In this document: one piece after another, positions 1-9,248 of the stretch
Position numbering within the stretch: the first letter of the stretch is position 1
Layout of the letters: every line of letters starts with the position of its first letter
Source of the DNA: Rhodocytophaga aerolata
Lineage (GTDB): Bacteria; Bacteroidota; Bacteroidia; Cytophagales; 172606-1
DNA length: 64,000 nt
Reading direction: 5' to 3'
NCBI RefSeq assembly: GCF_030503435.1
Contig: NZ_JAUKPO010000013.1
Coordinates: forward strand, 62,001 to 126,000
Notes under the pieces: model-generated
Database searches by the model: none
What the model saw: the letters and a program-made list of their open reading frames with translations, nothing else
What the model was told of the DNA's origin: nothing
Made by a program: the position numbers and the translations under genes

Positions 1-921
1 ACGCGTTCCAAAGCCGAAGAAGTAGCCAAGCAGTTTAATGTGCCTTTCGTCTATGACAACCCCGATGAGCTGCTGGAAAAACATGCCCATGAACTGGATT
101 TTATAGATATTATCACGGATGTAGATACGCATGCTCTTTTTACCGGGAAAGGAGCAAAATACGGGGTAAATGTGATCTGCCAGAAACCTATGGGCCCAAA
201 CCTGGAAGTATCCGGAGGGATGGTAGAAACTTGCAGGCGGGCAGGTGTGAAGTTTTACATTCATGAAAACTTCCGGTGGCAGGCACCAATCCGCAAATTA
301 AAAGAAGTGTTGGACTCCAATGTTATAGGCAGGGCATTTAAGGCACGTGTTTCCTTCTGTTCCGCTTTTCCAGTGTTCGAAAATCAGCCATTTCTGGTTG
401 AGCTAGACCAGTTTATCTTAACTGATATAGGTTCACATATTTTAGATATTTGCCGTTTTCTATTTGGCGAGGCTAGCTCCTTGTTCTGCCAGACGAGCCG
501 GATAAATCCAACAATTAAAGGTGAAGATGTAGCTAATGTACTCTTACAAATGCAAAGTGGCCTGAGTTGTTATGCTGAAATGTCTTATGCTTCCATCCTG
601 GAAAAGGAGGCTTTTCCTCAAACCCTGGTTTCTGTGGAAGGAGAGAAGGGCTCAGTAGTTCTAACCCATGATTTTGTTCTCAAAATTACCACCCGCCATG
701 GAACAAGTGTTACGGAAGGCAAACCTATAGTATATCCTTGGGTAGATCCGGCTTATACGGTAGTCCATTCATCTATTGTAGACTGTAACCGCAATATTCT
801 ACAAGATTTACAGGGGATAGGGAAAGCCGAAACAACGGGAGAAGATAACTTTAAAACTGTACAACTGGTTTATGCTGCCTATGAATCGGCTAGGCTTAAC
901 CAGGTAGTATATATTTCATGA
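1..921 (+). CDS. apsD: Gfo/Idh/MocA oxidoreductase, probable D-apiose dehydrogenase (5' truncated)
   Basis: The reading frame is already open at base 1, so the NAD(P)-binding N-terminus with the Rossmann glycine motif lies outside the window; about 306 residues are present. What remains is a Gfo/Idh/MocA dehydrogenase: the CQKP motif holding the catalytic-region lysine, then a C-terminal alpha/beta domain with IHENFRWQ and a DIGSHILD helix. The CQKP plus HENFRWQ pair is what I recall for D-apiose dehydrogenase, which oxidises apiose to apionolactone. It is the first gene of a tight plus-strand set with a sugar ABC importer and an apionate-lactonase-like protein, which supports the substrate. 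Family membership is firm; apiose specificity is inferred. Confidence 0.72.
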   Translation, partial: TRSKAEEVAKQFNVPFVYDNPDELLEKHAHELDFIDIITDVDTHALFTGKGAKYGVNVICQKPMGPNLEVSGGMVETCRRAGVKFYIHENFRWQAPIRKLKEVLDSNVIGRAFKARVSFCSAFPVFENQPFLVELDQFILTDIGSHILDICRFLFGEASSLFCQTSRINPTIKGEDVANVLLQMQSGLSCYAEMSYASILEKEAFPQTLVSVEGEKGSVVLTHDFVLKITTRHGTSVTEGKPIVYPWVDPAYTVVHSSIVDCNRNILQDLQGIGKAETTGEDNFKTVQLVYAAYESARLNQVVYIS

Positions 922-984
922 TTTATAACAACAGATTCGTAACGAACAGCTTAGACTTTTCTAGTTTCCAACTTTTGCAAGTAA

Positions 985-2460
985 ATGATGTATCTGCAAC
1001 TTAAAGGTATCAGCAAATATTTTCCTGGGGTAAAAGCCCTGGAAGATATCCATATGGCGTTGCAGAAAGGAGAAGTTCATGCCATTTGCGGAGAGAATGG
1101 GGCAGGGAAAAGTACGTTAATGAATATCCTAACCGGTAATTTACAGCCAGATGCCGGTGAGTTATTGCTTAACACCCAGAAGATTCACCTCTCAGGCCCA
1201 ATGCAGGCGGCAAAGATGGGTATTGCTATTGTGTATCAGCAATTAAGTCTGGTAGATACGCTTTCAGTGGCTGAAAATATTTTTGCAAACAGTCAGCCGC
1301 GTAACCGCTGGGGCTTTATTCAGTATAGCCAACTCTATGAAAAGACAAACCAGTTACTTAGCAGGCTGGGTCTACATGATCTGCAAGCTCAAACACTCGT
1401 AGTGGATTTATCTCCAGGACAAAAACAAATGGTAGAGATTGCCAAAGCTTTATCTAAGGACCCTACTATTTTAATTTTAGATGAACCAACAGCCTCCATT
1501 ACTGAACGGGAAACTCAAGTTCTATTTACGCTTATCCGGCAGTTGAAACAGGAAGGAAAAACGATTATTTATATTTCTCACCGCATGCAGGAAATCTTTC
1601 AGATCGCCGACCGGGTTACCGTGCTGAAAGATGGAAAATACCAGGGCACTTATCAGACAAGTCAGGTTTCTGTTACGGAATTAATCCGGATGATGGTCGG
1701 AAGAAATGTGGTGGTAGAAAAATATGCGTCATCGGCTACCAGCGAACAAGTGTTGGAAGTAAAAAACCTTTCAGGCAAGCGGTTCCGGAACATTAGTTTT
1801 ACCCTTCATGCAGGAGAAATTCTGGGTCTAGCAGGCTTGGTTGGTGCCGGACGTACGGAAATTGCTCAAACAATATTTGGATATTTGCCCAGAAGTTCGG
1901 GAGAAATACTGGTAAAAGGAAAGCCGCTTACCGTATCACATCCGGAAGAGGCCATTGCCGCAGGTATCGGGTACATCCCTGAAGAGAGAAAATCGCAGGG
2001 CTTATTTCTGGAAAAATCCATAGTTGATAATATTCTTGCTGCCAAGCTGACAACTGCTATCGAACATGGTTGGTATAACCCAGATAAAGCTACAAACCTG
2101 GCGATCATGTATAAAGATAAACTTCGCATTGTTGCACCAGACGTTCATCAGCCCACCGTATATCTCAGTGGAGGTAATCAGCAAAAAGCAGTAATAGCCA
2201 AATGGTTAATGGCAGACCCGGATGTCTTGCTGGTAGACGAACCCACTCATGGAATTGATGTAGGTGCCAAAGCAGAAATATATGCCTTGCTGAGAAAATT
2301 AGCTGAACAAGGAAAAGCCATCCTCCTTATTTCTAGTGAACTTCCTGAAATACTTGGGTTGGCAGACCGGATTTTAGTGATCAGGGAAGGAAAAATCAGT
2401 GGAGAACTTATGGGACAAAAAGCAACCGAAGAGGAAATAATGGCTTTGGCAGCAATTTAA
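985..2460 (+). CDS. Sugar ABC transporter ATP-binding protein, CUT2 (RbsA/MglA) type
   Basis: This is the 491-residue double-domain ATPase of a CUT2 monosaccharide importer and would power uptake through the permease encoded next. The first nucleotide-binding domain has Walker A GENGAGKST (36-44), signature LSPGQKQ (142-148) and Walker B LILDEPTA (163-170). The second has LSGGNQQK (394-401) and DEPT (418-421), but its Walker A position reads GLVGAGRTE (284-292) without lysine. That degeneracy is normal for RbsA-like proteins, where only one site hydrolyses ATP. It lies 63 bp after the dehydrogenase and 32 bp before the permease, consistent with one operon. The neighbours suggest apiose or another branched pentose as substrate. 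Confidence 0.93.
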   Translation: MMYLQLKGISKYFPGVKALEDIHMALQKGEVHAICGENGAGKSTLMNILTGNLQPDAGELLLNTQKIHLSGPMQAAKMGIAIVYQQLSLVDTLSVAENIFANSQPRNRWGFIQYSQLYEKTNQLLSRLGLHDLQAQTLVVDLSPGQKQMVEIAKALSKDPTILILDEPTASITERETQVLFTLIRQLKQEGKTIIYISHRMQEIFQIADRVTVLKDGKYQGTYQTSQVSVTELIRMMVGRNVVVEKYASSATSEQVLEVKNLSGKRFRNISFTLHAGEILGLAGLVGAGRTEIAQTIFGYLPRSSGEILVKGKPLTVSHPEEAIAAGIGYIPEERKSQGLFLEKSIVDNILAAKLTTAIEHGWYNPDKATNLAIMYKDKLRIVAPDVHQPTVYLSGGNQQKAVIAKWLMADPDVLLVDEPTHGIDVGAKAEIYALLRKLAEQGKAILLISSELPEILGLADRILVIREGKISGELMGQKATEEEIMALAAI

Positions 2461-2492
2461 GCCAAACGACAACGTGTGTAAACATACATAGT

Positions 2493-3506
2493 ATGCTAAA
2501 AAAACTGCTTCAAGACCGGGTATATTCTCTGGGAATTACAATAGCCCTCATTTGTTTGGTGGCTTCAATACTCTTTCCTGCCAATTTCCCTACATTCGAA
2601 AATGTAAGCCAGGTGATGCTCAATTTGTCGATAGATACGATTGTGGCGGTAGGCATGATGCTGCTATTGATTAGTGGTGCATTTGATCTCTCCGTAGGCT
2701 CGGTAGTAGCTTTTTCAGGGGGGCTGGCGGCTAATCTGATGTATTTTCACAACCTGCCGGTGCCATTGGCTATTCTGGCAGGATTATCAAGTGCCATTCT
2801 GATCGGGTGGGTAAATGGATACCTTATTGCCTACCAGGGAGTAAATCCAATGATTCAGACACTGGCGATGATGGGGATTGTGCGGGGTGGTGCCTTACTG
2901 GTGGCAGGCGCAGGCATACAAAATCTGCCTTACTGGTACAATGCCATCGGGCAATCCAAATTGCTGGGTATCCAGATGCCGGTCTGGTATATGTTGCTGA
3001 TAGTCGCTATACTCAGTTTTCTAGTCAATAAAACCGTGTTTTTCAGGCGCTATTATTATATCGGAGGAAATGAAAAAGCAGCACATTTGTCTGGTATCCG
3101 GGTTAAACAAATGAAATTGTATGGGTTTATTTTATCGGCTGCCCTGGCAGGAATTGCCGGTATCTTGTTGAGTTCCCGCTTAGGGGCAGCTATGTCTACC
3201 TTGGGTAGAGGAATGGAATTGCGGGTAATTACAGCCGTTATTCTGGGAGGAGCCAGCTTGAGTGGCGGGGTAGGAAAAATTCCGGGAGCCTTGCTTGGTG
3301 CAATGTTTATGGGAATTATAGCCAACATAATGGTTATTGCCAGAGTTTCCGGCTTGTGGCAAGATATTATTTTGGGCATAATACTGATTTTCGCGGTCTG
3401 GCTGGACCTGTTTGTGCAGAAACGCAGCCTGCATCAGAATTTTTTCAGGCCTATCTGGAAAAAAGAAAGTAGTAAAGAGCTGGGTAAAGCTGAACTTGTA
3501 GAATAG
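2493..3506 (+). CDS. Sugar ABC transporter permease, CUT2 (RbsC) type
   Basis: A 337-residue multi-spanning inner-membrane protein of the BPD_transp_2 (RbsC-like) family. It begins with a hydrophobic helix, contains the loop GAFDLSVGSVVAFSGGLAANL typical of ribose-type permeases, and has the late cytoplasmic motif GGASLSGGVGKIPGALLGAMF that contacts the ATPase. A homodimer with the upstream RbsA-like ATPase is expected. Spacing to the upstream gene is 32 bp and to the downstream binding protein 42 bp, as in an operon. Family assignment is secure; the sugar is inferred only from context. Confidence 0.92.
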   Translation: MLKKLLQDRVYSLGITIALICLVASILFPANFPTFENVSQVMLNLSIDTIVAVGMMLLLISGAFDLSVGSVVAFSGGLAANLMYFHNLPVPLAILAGLSSAILIGWVNGYLIAYQGVNPMIQTLAMMGIVRGGALLVAGAGIQNLPYWYNAIGQSKLLGIQMPVWYMLLIVAILSFLVNKTVFFRRYYYIGGNEKAAHLSGIRVKQMKLYGFILSAALAGIAGILLSSRLGAAMSTLGRGMELRVITAVILGGASLSGGVGKIPGALLGAMFMGIIANIMVIARVSGLWQDIILGIILIFAVWLDLFVQKRSLHQNFFRPIWKKESSKELGKAELVE

Positions 3507-3548
3507 ACAGCAGCAATTAATGACTAATTACAAACGACTCCCTTAAAA

Positions 3549-4574
3549 ATGAAACGCCTTTCAACTGTTCTGTATACTACATGCCTGACTGGTCTGCTGG
3601 TTGCCTGTGAACTTCCCCCCAGACAGCATTCTGGTGAAAAACAAACAGCAGACATTATACGCACAAGTGCTAGTACCGAAGTAGACCCTAATGAGGAATA
3701 TGTGATGGTGACTACGGCTATTAATATGCCCATGTATGTAAACCACGATCAGGCAGCATTTAAAAAATGGGGGGCAGCCAGAGGGGTAAAAGTTTCAGTA
3801 TTAGGTCCGGCCGAATGGGATGTGCCAGCGCAGATTGAAACCATTGAACAGGTAATTGCTACCCGTCCGGCAGGCTTGCTGATCAATGGCACAGATCCTG
3901 GAATTACCCAAGCCATCAATAAAGCAGTAGCCGCCGGAATACCTACGGTTGTTTATGATTCGGATATTCCAGGTTCCAGACGGCATGCTTTTCTAGGAAC
4001 CGACTGGTATCAGATTGGGCAAATGCAAGGGGAGGAGATGGTAAAATTGATTGGTGGGAAAGGAAAGATTGCTTATATGGGAATTTTAGGGCTTACCAAT
4101 ATGGAACAAGGCTTTCAGGGTTTACTGGATGTAATAAAAAAATACCCGGAAATAGAGGTAGTTGGCAAGTTCGATGACAAAGCCAATGTAGAAACTGCTG
4201 CCAAATTAACCTCAGACCTGTTAGCTGCCCACCCAGACCTTTCTGGTATTTGTGGCTTCGATTCTAATTCCGGGCCTGGAATGGCTTTGGCTGTAAAAGA
4301 AGCTGGTAAAGCAGGTAAAGTAAAAATCACCACCGTAGATTGGGAACCAGAGCATTTGCAATTAGTTCAGGAAGGTGTCATTCAAATGCTTGCCGGGCAG
4401 AAACGGGAATTATTTACCTGGTATGGTGCCCAGTTCTTATTTGATATGGTGCATAGTACCAATAAACTTTCTGCCAATGATGCCCAGATTGGCATTACCA
4501 ATATTCCCCATACGATCAATACTGGCCTGATAAAAATTACGAAAGAAAATGTAGGCCAATTTCTGAAAAGATAA
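3549..4574 (+). CDS. Sugar-binding lipoprotein of the CUT2 ABC transporter (RbsB type)
   Basis: A periplasmic-binding-protein type I fold protein of 341 residues. The N-terminus is a lipoprotein signal ending in the lipobox LVAC with Cys20, so the receptor is anchored at a membrane rather than free. The mature part shows the ribose-binding family pattern: a substrate pocket segment LLINGTDPGI, then VVYDSDIPGSRRHAFLGTD, then ICGFDSNSGPGMALAVKEAGK. It follows the permease by 42 bp and precedes the lactonase-like gene by 29 bp. It delivers ligand to the RbsA/RbsC pair; apiose is the guess from the flanking enzymes. Confidence 0.9.
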   Translation: MKRLSTVLYTTCLTGLLVACELPPRQHSGEKQTADIIRTSASTEVDPNEEYVMVTTAINMPMYVNHDQAAFKKWGAARGVKVSVLGPAEWDVPAQIETIEQVIATRPAGLLINGTDPGITQAINKAVAAGIPTVVYDSDIPGSRRHAFLGTDWYQIGQMQGEEMVKLIGGKGKIAYMGILGLTNMEQGFQGLLDVIKKYPEIEVVGKFDDKANVETAAKLTSDLLAAHPDLSGICGFDSNSGPGMALAVKEAGKAGKVKITTVDWEPEHLQLVQEGVIQMLAGQKRELFTWYGAQFLFDMVHSTNKLSANDAQIGITNIPHTINTGLIKITKENVGQFLKR

Positions 4575-4603
4575 ATTCTCCTGTTTAACATTCAAACTTC
4601 TCT

Positions 4604-6388
4604 ATGCTCCTTAAAGCAGGACATTTTAGCCTAACCTACGAGAATGGTTTTTTGCGGTATGTGAAATTGGCAGAACATGAAGTTATCCGGATGATCTATT
4701 TTGCCGTCCGGGACCGAGACTGGAATACTATACCAGGTATTATCTCCAATGAGCAAATTTCTCAAACTGAGAATTCTTTTAGCATCCGGTACCAGGTTGA
4801 TGTGAACAAAGAAGAAATACAAATGCAATGGCAGGTGCAAATTACCGGCCTGCCAGATAGTACCATAATCTTTGATCTTCAGGGTGATGTGTTGCATACG
4901 TTCCAGAGAAACAGGCTGGGAATTTGTGTACTGCACCCTGTAGAAGGCGTGGCCGGTGAGCCCTGTATCATTGGTCACCCGGATGGAAGTATTACTCAAT
5001 CGTATTTTACGTCCTATATCAGCCCCTATCAGCCATTTAAAGATATCCGGTTTATGCGATGGACAATGGGTGAGAAGCATACCTTTCAACTGGATTTTGA
5101 AGGGGAAGCATTCGAAACCGAGGACCACCGTAACTGGACAGATGCTTCGTATAAAACCTATTGTACACCTTTGAATTTGCCTTTTCCTGTAGAAGTGCAA
5201 GCCGGTACGCATATTCATCAGCAATGTACTTTACGTTTGCTAAATACAACAAATGAAAATACACCTGCCCAGCCGGATGAAAAAATTGTAATTGAGGTAG
5301 TAAACCAATCTTCTGCGTTCCCAGATATGGGGTTGGGGTTGAACCGGGAAACGGAGGAGCTTAGAGAAAGTGAAATTACCTTTTTGAAAAACCTTTCCCT
5401 CTCTCATCTCAGAGCTGATATTTTTCTCAACAGATCAGGTTGGCAACAAGTATTGCAGCAAGCAATTGATCAGAGTACTAAAATAGCTAGCCCCCTGGAG
5501 GTAGCCTTGTTTTTTGGAGATCATCCTGGCAATGAACTTAGCCAGATGCTTGCATGCCTTACTTCTCAGCAGGCAACAGTCAAGCAGATGCTCGTATTTG
5601 AAGCTGCGACGAGACTAAGCACTACCTCATTACTGAAGCAAGTAGCACCTGCCATCCGGCTGGCTTTACCAGATTGTATGATTGGCGCAGGGACAGATGC
5701 CAATTTTGCAGAGTTGAACCGGCATTCTTTTGAGCATTCGTTAACAGATTTTGTCACTTTTTCAGTTAATCCGCAAGTTCACGCCTTCGATAATTTAACC
5801 TTACTTGAGAATATGCCGGCACAGGCAGATGTTGTCTTGAGTGCCAGGAGACTAGTACCAGATAAACCGGTACATATTTCTCCTGTTACTTTAAAGCCCC
5901 GCTTCAATGCTGTTGCTACAAGTGGGCCTGTTACCTCTATACCACCTGCCGATGCAAGGCAGGCTACTCCATTTGCCGCCGGCTGGCTGCTTGGTAGTTT
6001 AAAATATATCAGTGAGGCAGGGTCATCGGCTATTACCTATTTTGAAACTACCGGCAGCCGGGGAATTTGTTCTGGACAACAGATTTATCCGGCAGGTATA
6101 CTCTTAAACCATATACTTAGTCAGAACCCCGGAAAAGTGATTCTTACCAGATCAAGTAAGCCGTTAAATGTTTCTTCTTTGTTGCTGCAAACGCCAAAAG
6201 GTCAGTTTTTATATCTGGCCAATCATACACAGGAGGAGCAATTCATTCAGCTTGCCAATGGGATTCAAGCAAAAAGTTTAACCAATATCCTGGAAAATAC
6301 ACAGCTTACTCTATCCTTGCCAACTAATAGTTTGATGCTGAAACCTATGAGTATTGTAGCAATAACAGTAGTTTCTGTACTAACCTAA
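4604..6388 (+). CDS. apnL: Probable D-apionate lactonase (ApnL-like)
   Basis: A 594-residue protein without signal peptide. Its N-terminal region, with LRYVKLAEHEVIRMIYFAVRDRDW-type residues around 18-40, looks like the start of the ApnL family as I remember it. The middle (about 240-500) has the alternating pattern of a TIM barrel, and the end is a small beta domain. ApnL hydrolyses apionolactone, the product of apiose dehydrogenase, to D-apionate. It is the last gene of the operon, 29 bp after the binding protein. Its stop overlaps the stop of the convergent DUF5686 gene by 4 nt. The alternative is an uncharacterised glycoside-hydrolase-like protein; the pairing with an ApsD-like gene favours ApnL. 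Confidence 0.62.
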   Translation: MLLKAGHFSLTYENGFLRYVKLAEHEVIRMIYFAVRDRDWNTIPGIISNEQISQTENSFSIRYQVDVNKEEIQMQWQVQITGLPDSTIIFDLQGDVLHTFQRNRLGICVLHPVEGVAGEPCIIGHPDGSITQSYFTSYISPYQPFKDIRFMRWTMGEKHTFQLDFEGEAFETEDHRNWTDASYKTYCTPLNLPFPVEVQAGTHIHQQCTLRLLNTTNENTPAQPDEKIVIEVVNQSSAFPDMGLGLNRETEELRESEITFLKNLSLSHLRADIFLNRSGWQQVLQQAIDQSTKIASPLEVALFFGDHPGNELSQMLACLTSQQATVKQMLVFEAATRLSTTSLLKQVAPAIRLALPDCMIGAGTDANFAELNRHSFEHSLTDFVTFSVNPQVHAFDNLTLLENMPAQADVVLSARRLVPDKPVHISPVTLKPRFNAVATSGPVTSIPPADARQATPFAAGWLLGSLKYISEAGSSAITYFETTGSRGICSGQQIYPAGILLNHILSQNPGKVILTRSSKPLNVSSLLLQTPKGQFLYLANHTQEEQFIQLANGIQAKSLTNILENTQLTLSLPTNSLMLKPMSIVAITVVSVLT

Positions 6389-9000
6389 TCTTCTGAGAAG
6401 TTAATGCCTATACTTGTGGCAATGCCGATTCTAAAGCCATAATCCTGATATTTTCCATTCTGAAAAGAGGCTGCTGCTTCCAGCCGGAAAATCCGCAAGA
6501 TACCATCTATAGAATAGCCAATCTCTGTATAGTTATTAGACGTAGGCGAGGCCAGATAATTCACAAATACATTTTCCCGGATACCAGTCATGCGGATTAT
6601 AGGGAAAGCTGTTACTAAGAATTTCCTGAAGTGATAATGAACATTAGCAGTAAAGTATTTGTCTGAAGTGCTAAACTGGTAATAGTCCAATAAGCGGAAA
6701 CTGCCTACCGGATCTGAAGTAGCAAAAGGTGTGCGGTTTCCAAGGAAATGCTTGAAATCCATGAAATAGAGCTTGTCCTTGTTCAAAAACATGCCCCCTT
6801 GGAAAGCAAAATCTACGGTACCTCGCACACCTACATCAAAGCGATGTTTTATGCCAGCTTCCACCTGGTCGAAGTTTACATCACTGCCAAACACCTGGTT
6901 AAATCCTTTGCGGTAGTCGAGTGTGAAAACAGGGGAGGAGAAGGGAATTTCCTGTTTATTGCCATTCCGTATGCGGTACTTTATCCAAGGGCGGATCACT
7001 AAGCCTGCAGAGCCAATAAACGCTTCATGTTCAGGAAAACTAGTATTGTCTATTTCTTCATTGAAGGGCGCATTGGGTGTATAGTCTTCGATCTTTTTCC
7101 GGTCAATGAGCTTAAAGCTGGAAGTATTAAAGAGTTCACGCCGCTTCATTAATGCCCAGTTGGTATGGAAAGAAATTTTATTGCTAAGCTTTTGCCGGTA
7201 AAGTAGATTTACAAAATCCCGTTCATACAATTTCATGAGGTTTTGCTCCAATAAAAGTGTGGTGAAAGTATTCACCAGCGGCCAGATGGGTTCTTCCTGA
7301 TTGTATTGCTTCACATATCGCCCTCCCTGAAGTTCCAGTCGATAATTTTTGTTATATAATCTGGTAGTTAACAAGCCAGTAAGCTTTTCTCTAGAGAATG
7401 CATACCGCAGGGTAGGGCTTACGGAAAAACGGGTTTTATTGGTATCCTGAATAACGGTACCCAGCGAAAGCCGGTAAATTATGTTGAACCCTTCCACGGT
7501 GTTGAATCCACCCAGCGGAGTGTGAATGCGGAAGTTGCTGTGTTTAGAAATTTTGTAACTATCACCCAGAATAATATCCCAGGGCTGAAAACCTTTGTGC
7601 TTGGACTGTTTCAGGGTGTCGCCTTCTTCTTTTTTCTTTTCAACCACGGCTATACTGTCAGCAATCTGGTAGCCTTTTACTTCTGCTTTGGTTAAGGGCA
7701 CCGGGCGGATAGAGTCCCAATAGGTGTTGTTTTTTTTATAGGCCAGGCTATCTATTTTGTACGTGTTATTTGAAACAACTTCTGGGGCTGACTGCTGTTT
7801 CCGTTCCTGCTTTTCATAGTCTTTCAGCATACCTCTCAGCTCTTTGCGGCTAATTTCTTTCCCTGAGGCCATCCGCTCTTGCAATTGCTGATTTTTCTCT
7901 CCATACTTTTCTTCTATCTCTTTGGCTTGCTCTTTATCTAATTTTTCGTCTACCACTTGCATCTCTTCCACATACAATTCCGGATTCATAGTAATCTGGT
8001 AGTCGCTGATGGTAGCCAGGTAATTATACACAAACTCGAATCCGAAGAATTTTCCCTGAATATCAAACTTATTGGAAATGGGCAGCCAGGCTTTATCTTC
8101 AATGGGGGCGTACAGCATTTTTATGCCAATATTCACCCCCATTTTGGTGGTTTTTACATCCAAACTATGAATGCTCCACCAGTCGTCCACAATATAAATG
8201 ATACCTTCTACCACATTGTCTCCTCTGGAACGGGGAGTAACCTTTATCCGGTTGATCTCAAATTCGCGGTCTTTGAAGGTTCCCATTAACTGAAATCGGT
8301 AATACGCAAAGGCTTTGGGAGATAAGGGAGAAACAGTTTCAGCAACCTCTGGCTGGTAAAAGCTCCCAAAAATAAATGGATTGGGAGAAGTATTGTTGTC
8401 TTTTCCATCGCTGCGGATAGAAATTACTTTTTCATCAAAGGTATTGGGCCTGGTATAGGAAATGTCACTTACCGATTCGGAAATATATACGCGGTCTTTG
8501 GTGATGCCTTCCTTCTCTAGCGTTTTTTTGGCAAGCCAGGGGTAGTCTTTTAACTGGCCGGCACCTTTAATATACACTCTGGCTGAATACCGGTCGATGG
8601 CTTGCGTATGGTATTTGGCTTTGGAAATGGCTTTCCGCATAATGGTATAGGCCGGGTCTTCTTTGCCTGCCCGTACAATTACATCTTTCAGCACTACTAC
8701 CTGCGTTTTTAATTCAATATTCACTTCCGTAAAACCGCTGCCTACTTCTATTTGCTTCACCACACTTTCATAACCCAGATACTGATATACCAACTGGTAG
8801 CTGCCGGCTGGCAATGTTATTTCATAGAGACCGTTTTCATTGGTTGTGGTGCCAGTACCAGTTTGCTTCACAAATATGGTGGCAAAGGCTAATACACTGC
8901 CCTCATCGGATTTAACTGTTCCGCGGATGCCGCCAGCAAATGCAACGAAGGGGAGCCACAACAAACAAACACTAATAAAAGTTGATAGCCTCACATGCAT
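6385..9000 (-). CDS. DUF5686 outer-membrane protein with carboxypeptidase-regulatory-like domain
   Basis: An 871-residue exported protein. A signal peptide covers residues 1-22, ending near AFAGG. Next comes a CarboxypepD_reg-like beta-sandwich (about 24-105), with the usual GTTTNENGLYEI and YQYLGYE patterns. A long DUF5686 region follows, and its C-terminal half has alternating aromatic beta-strands that suggest an outer-membrane barrel. A charged coiled segment with many E, K and Q lies near 355-395. The family is common in Bacteroidota and its function is unknown. The gene stands alone on the minus strand, convergent with the lactonase-like gene by a 4-nt overlap. Confidence 0.85.
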   Translation of the reverse strand: MHVRLSTFISVCLLWLPFVAFAGGIRGTVKSDEGSVLAFATIFVKQTGTGTTTNENGLYEITLPAGSYQLVYQYLGYESVVKQIEVGSGFTEVNIELKTQVVVLKDVIVRAGKEDPAYTIMRKAISKAKYHTQAIDRYSARVYIKGAGQLKDYPWLAKKTLEKEGITKDRVYISESVSDISYTRPNTFDEKVISIRSDGKDNNTSPNPFIFGSFYQPEVAETVSPLSPKAFAYYRFQLMGTFKDREFEINRIKVTPRSRGDNVVEGIIYIVDDWWSIHSLDVKTTKMGVNIGIKMLYAPIEDKAWLPISNKFDIQGKFFGFEFVYNYLATISDYQITMNPELYVEEMQVVDEKLDKEQAKEIEEKYGEKNQQLQERMASGKEISRKELRGMLKDYEKQERKQQSAPEVVSNNTYKIDSLAYKKNNTYWDSIRPVPLTKAEVKGYQIADSIAVVEKKKEEGDTLKQSKHKGFQPWDIILGDSYKISKHSNFRIHTPLGGFNTVEGFNIIYRLSLGTVIQDTNKTRFSVSPTLRYAFSREKLTGLLTTRLYNKNYRLELQGGRYVKQYNQEEPIWPLVNTFTTLLLEQNLMKLYERDFVNLLYRQKLSNKISFHTNWALMKRRELFNTSSFKLIDRKKIEDYTPNAPFNEEIDNTSFPEHEAFIGSAGLVIRPWIKYRIRNGNKQEIPFSSPVFTLDYRKGFNQVFGSDVNFDQVEAGIKHRFDVGVRGTVDFAFQGGMFLNKDKLYFMDFKHFLGNRTPFATSDPVGSFRLLDYYQFSTSDKYFTANVHYHFRKFLVTAFPIIRMTGIRENVFVNYLASPTSNNYTEIGYSIDGILRIFRLEAAASFQNGKYQDYGFRIGIATSIGINFSED

Positions 9001-9184
9001 GGTTGAAAAGTTTAGGTAGTTAGCCGTTGATTCAAGTTATCAAGATAAGCAATGTGCGGGTAATTTAGAAGCCTAAGCCACATGTTCCCTTGTTTGTTAA
9101 ACAGATGCTCATACAATAGAAAAAGTTGCATGCATGGTTGTATATTCTGGTCAGTGTTGTTGCCGCTTTCAGCTGGTATTGTTG

Positions 9185-9192
9185 TAGTTTTG
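9185..9192 (+). promoter_or_regulatory. Candidate Bacteroidota -7 box upstream of the MFS gene
   Basis: The 8-mer TAGTTTTG fits the Bacteroidota -7 consensus TAnnTTTG exactly and lies 57 bp before the MFS start codon. The best -33 match (TTG at 9160-9162) is 22 nt upstream, slightly too far, so the call is tentative. Confidence 0.3.
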
Positions 9193-9248
9193 CAGCAATT
9201 ATTTTTTAGACAAGAGTTTAGACAATACGGGAAAGTAGTTTTAAACGT

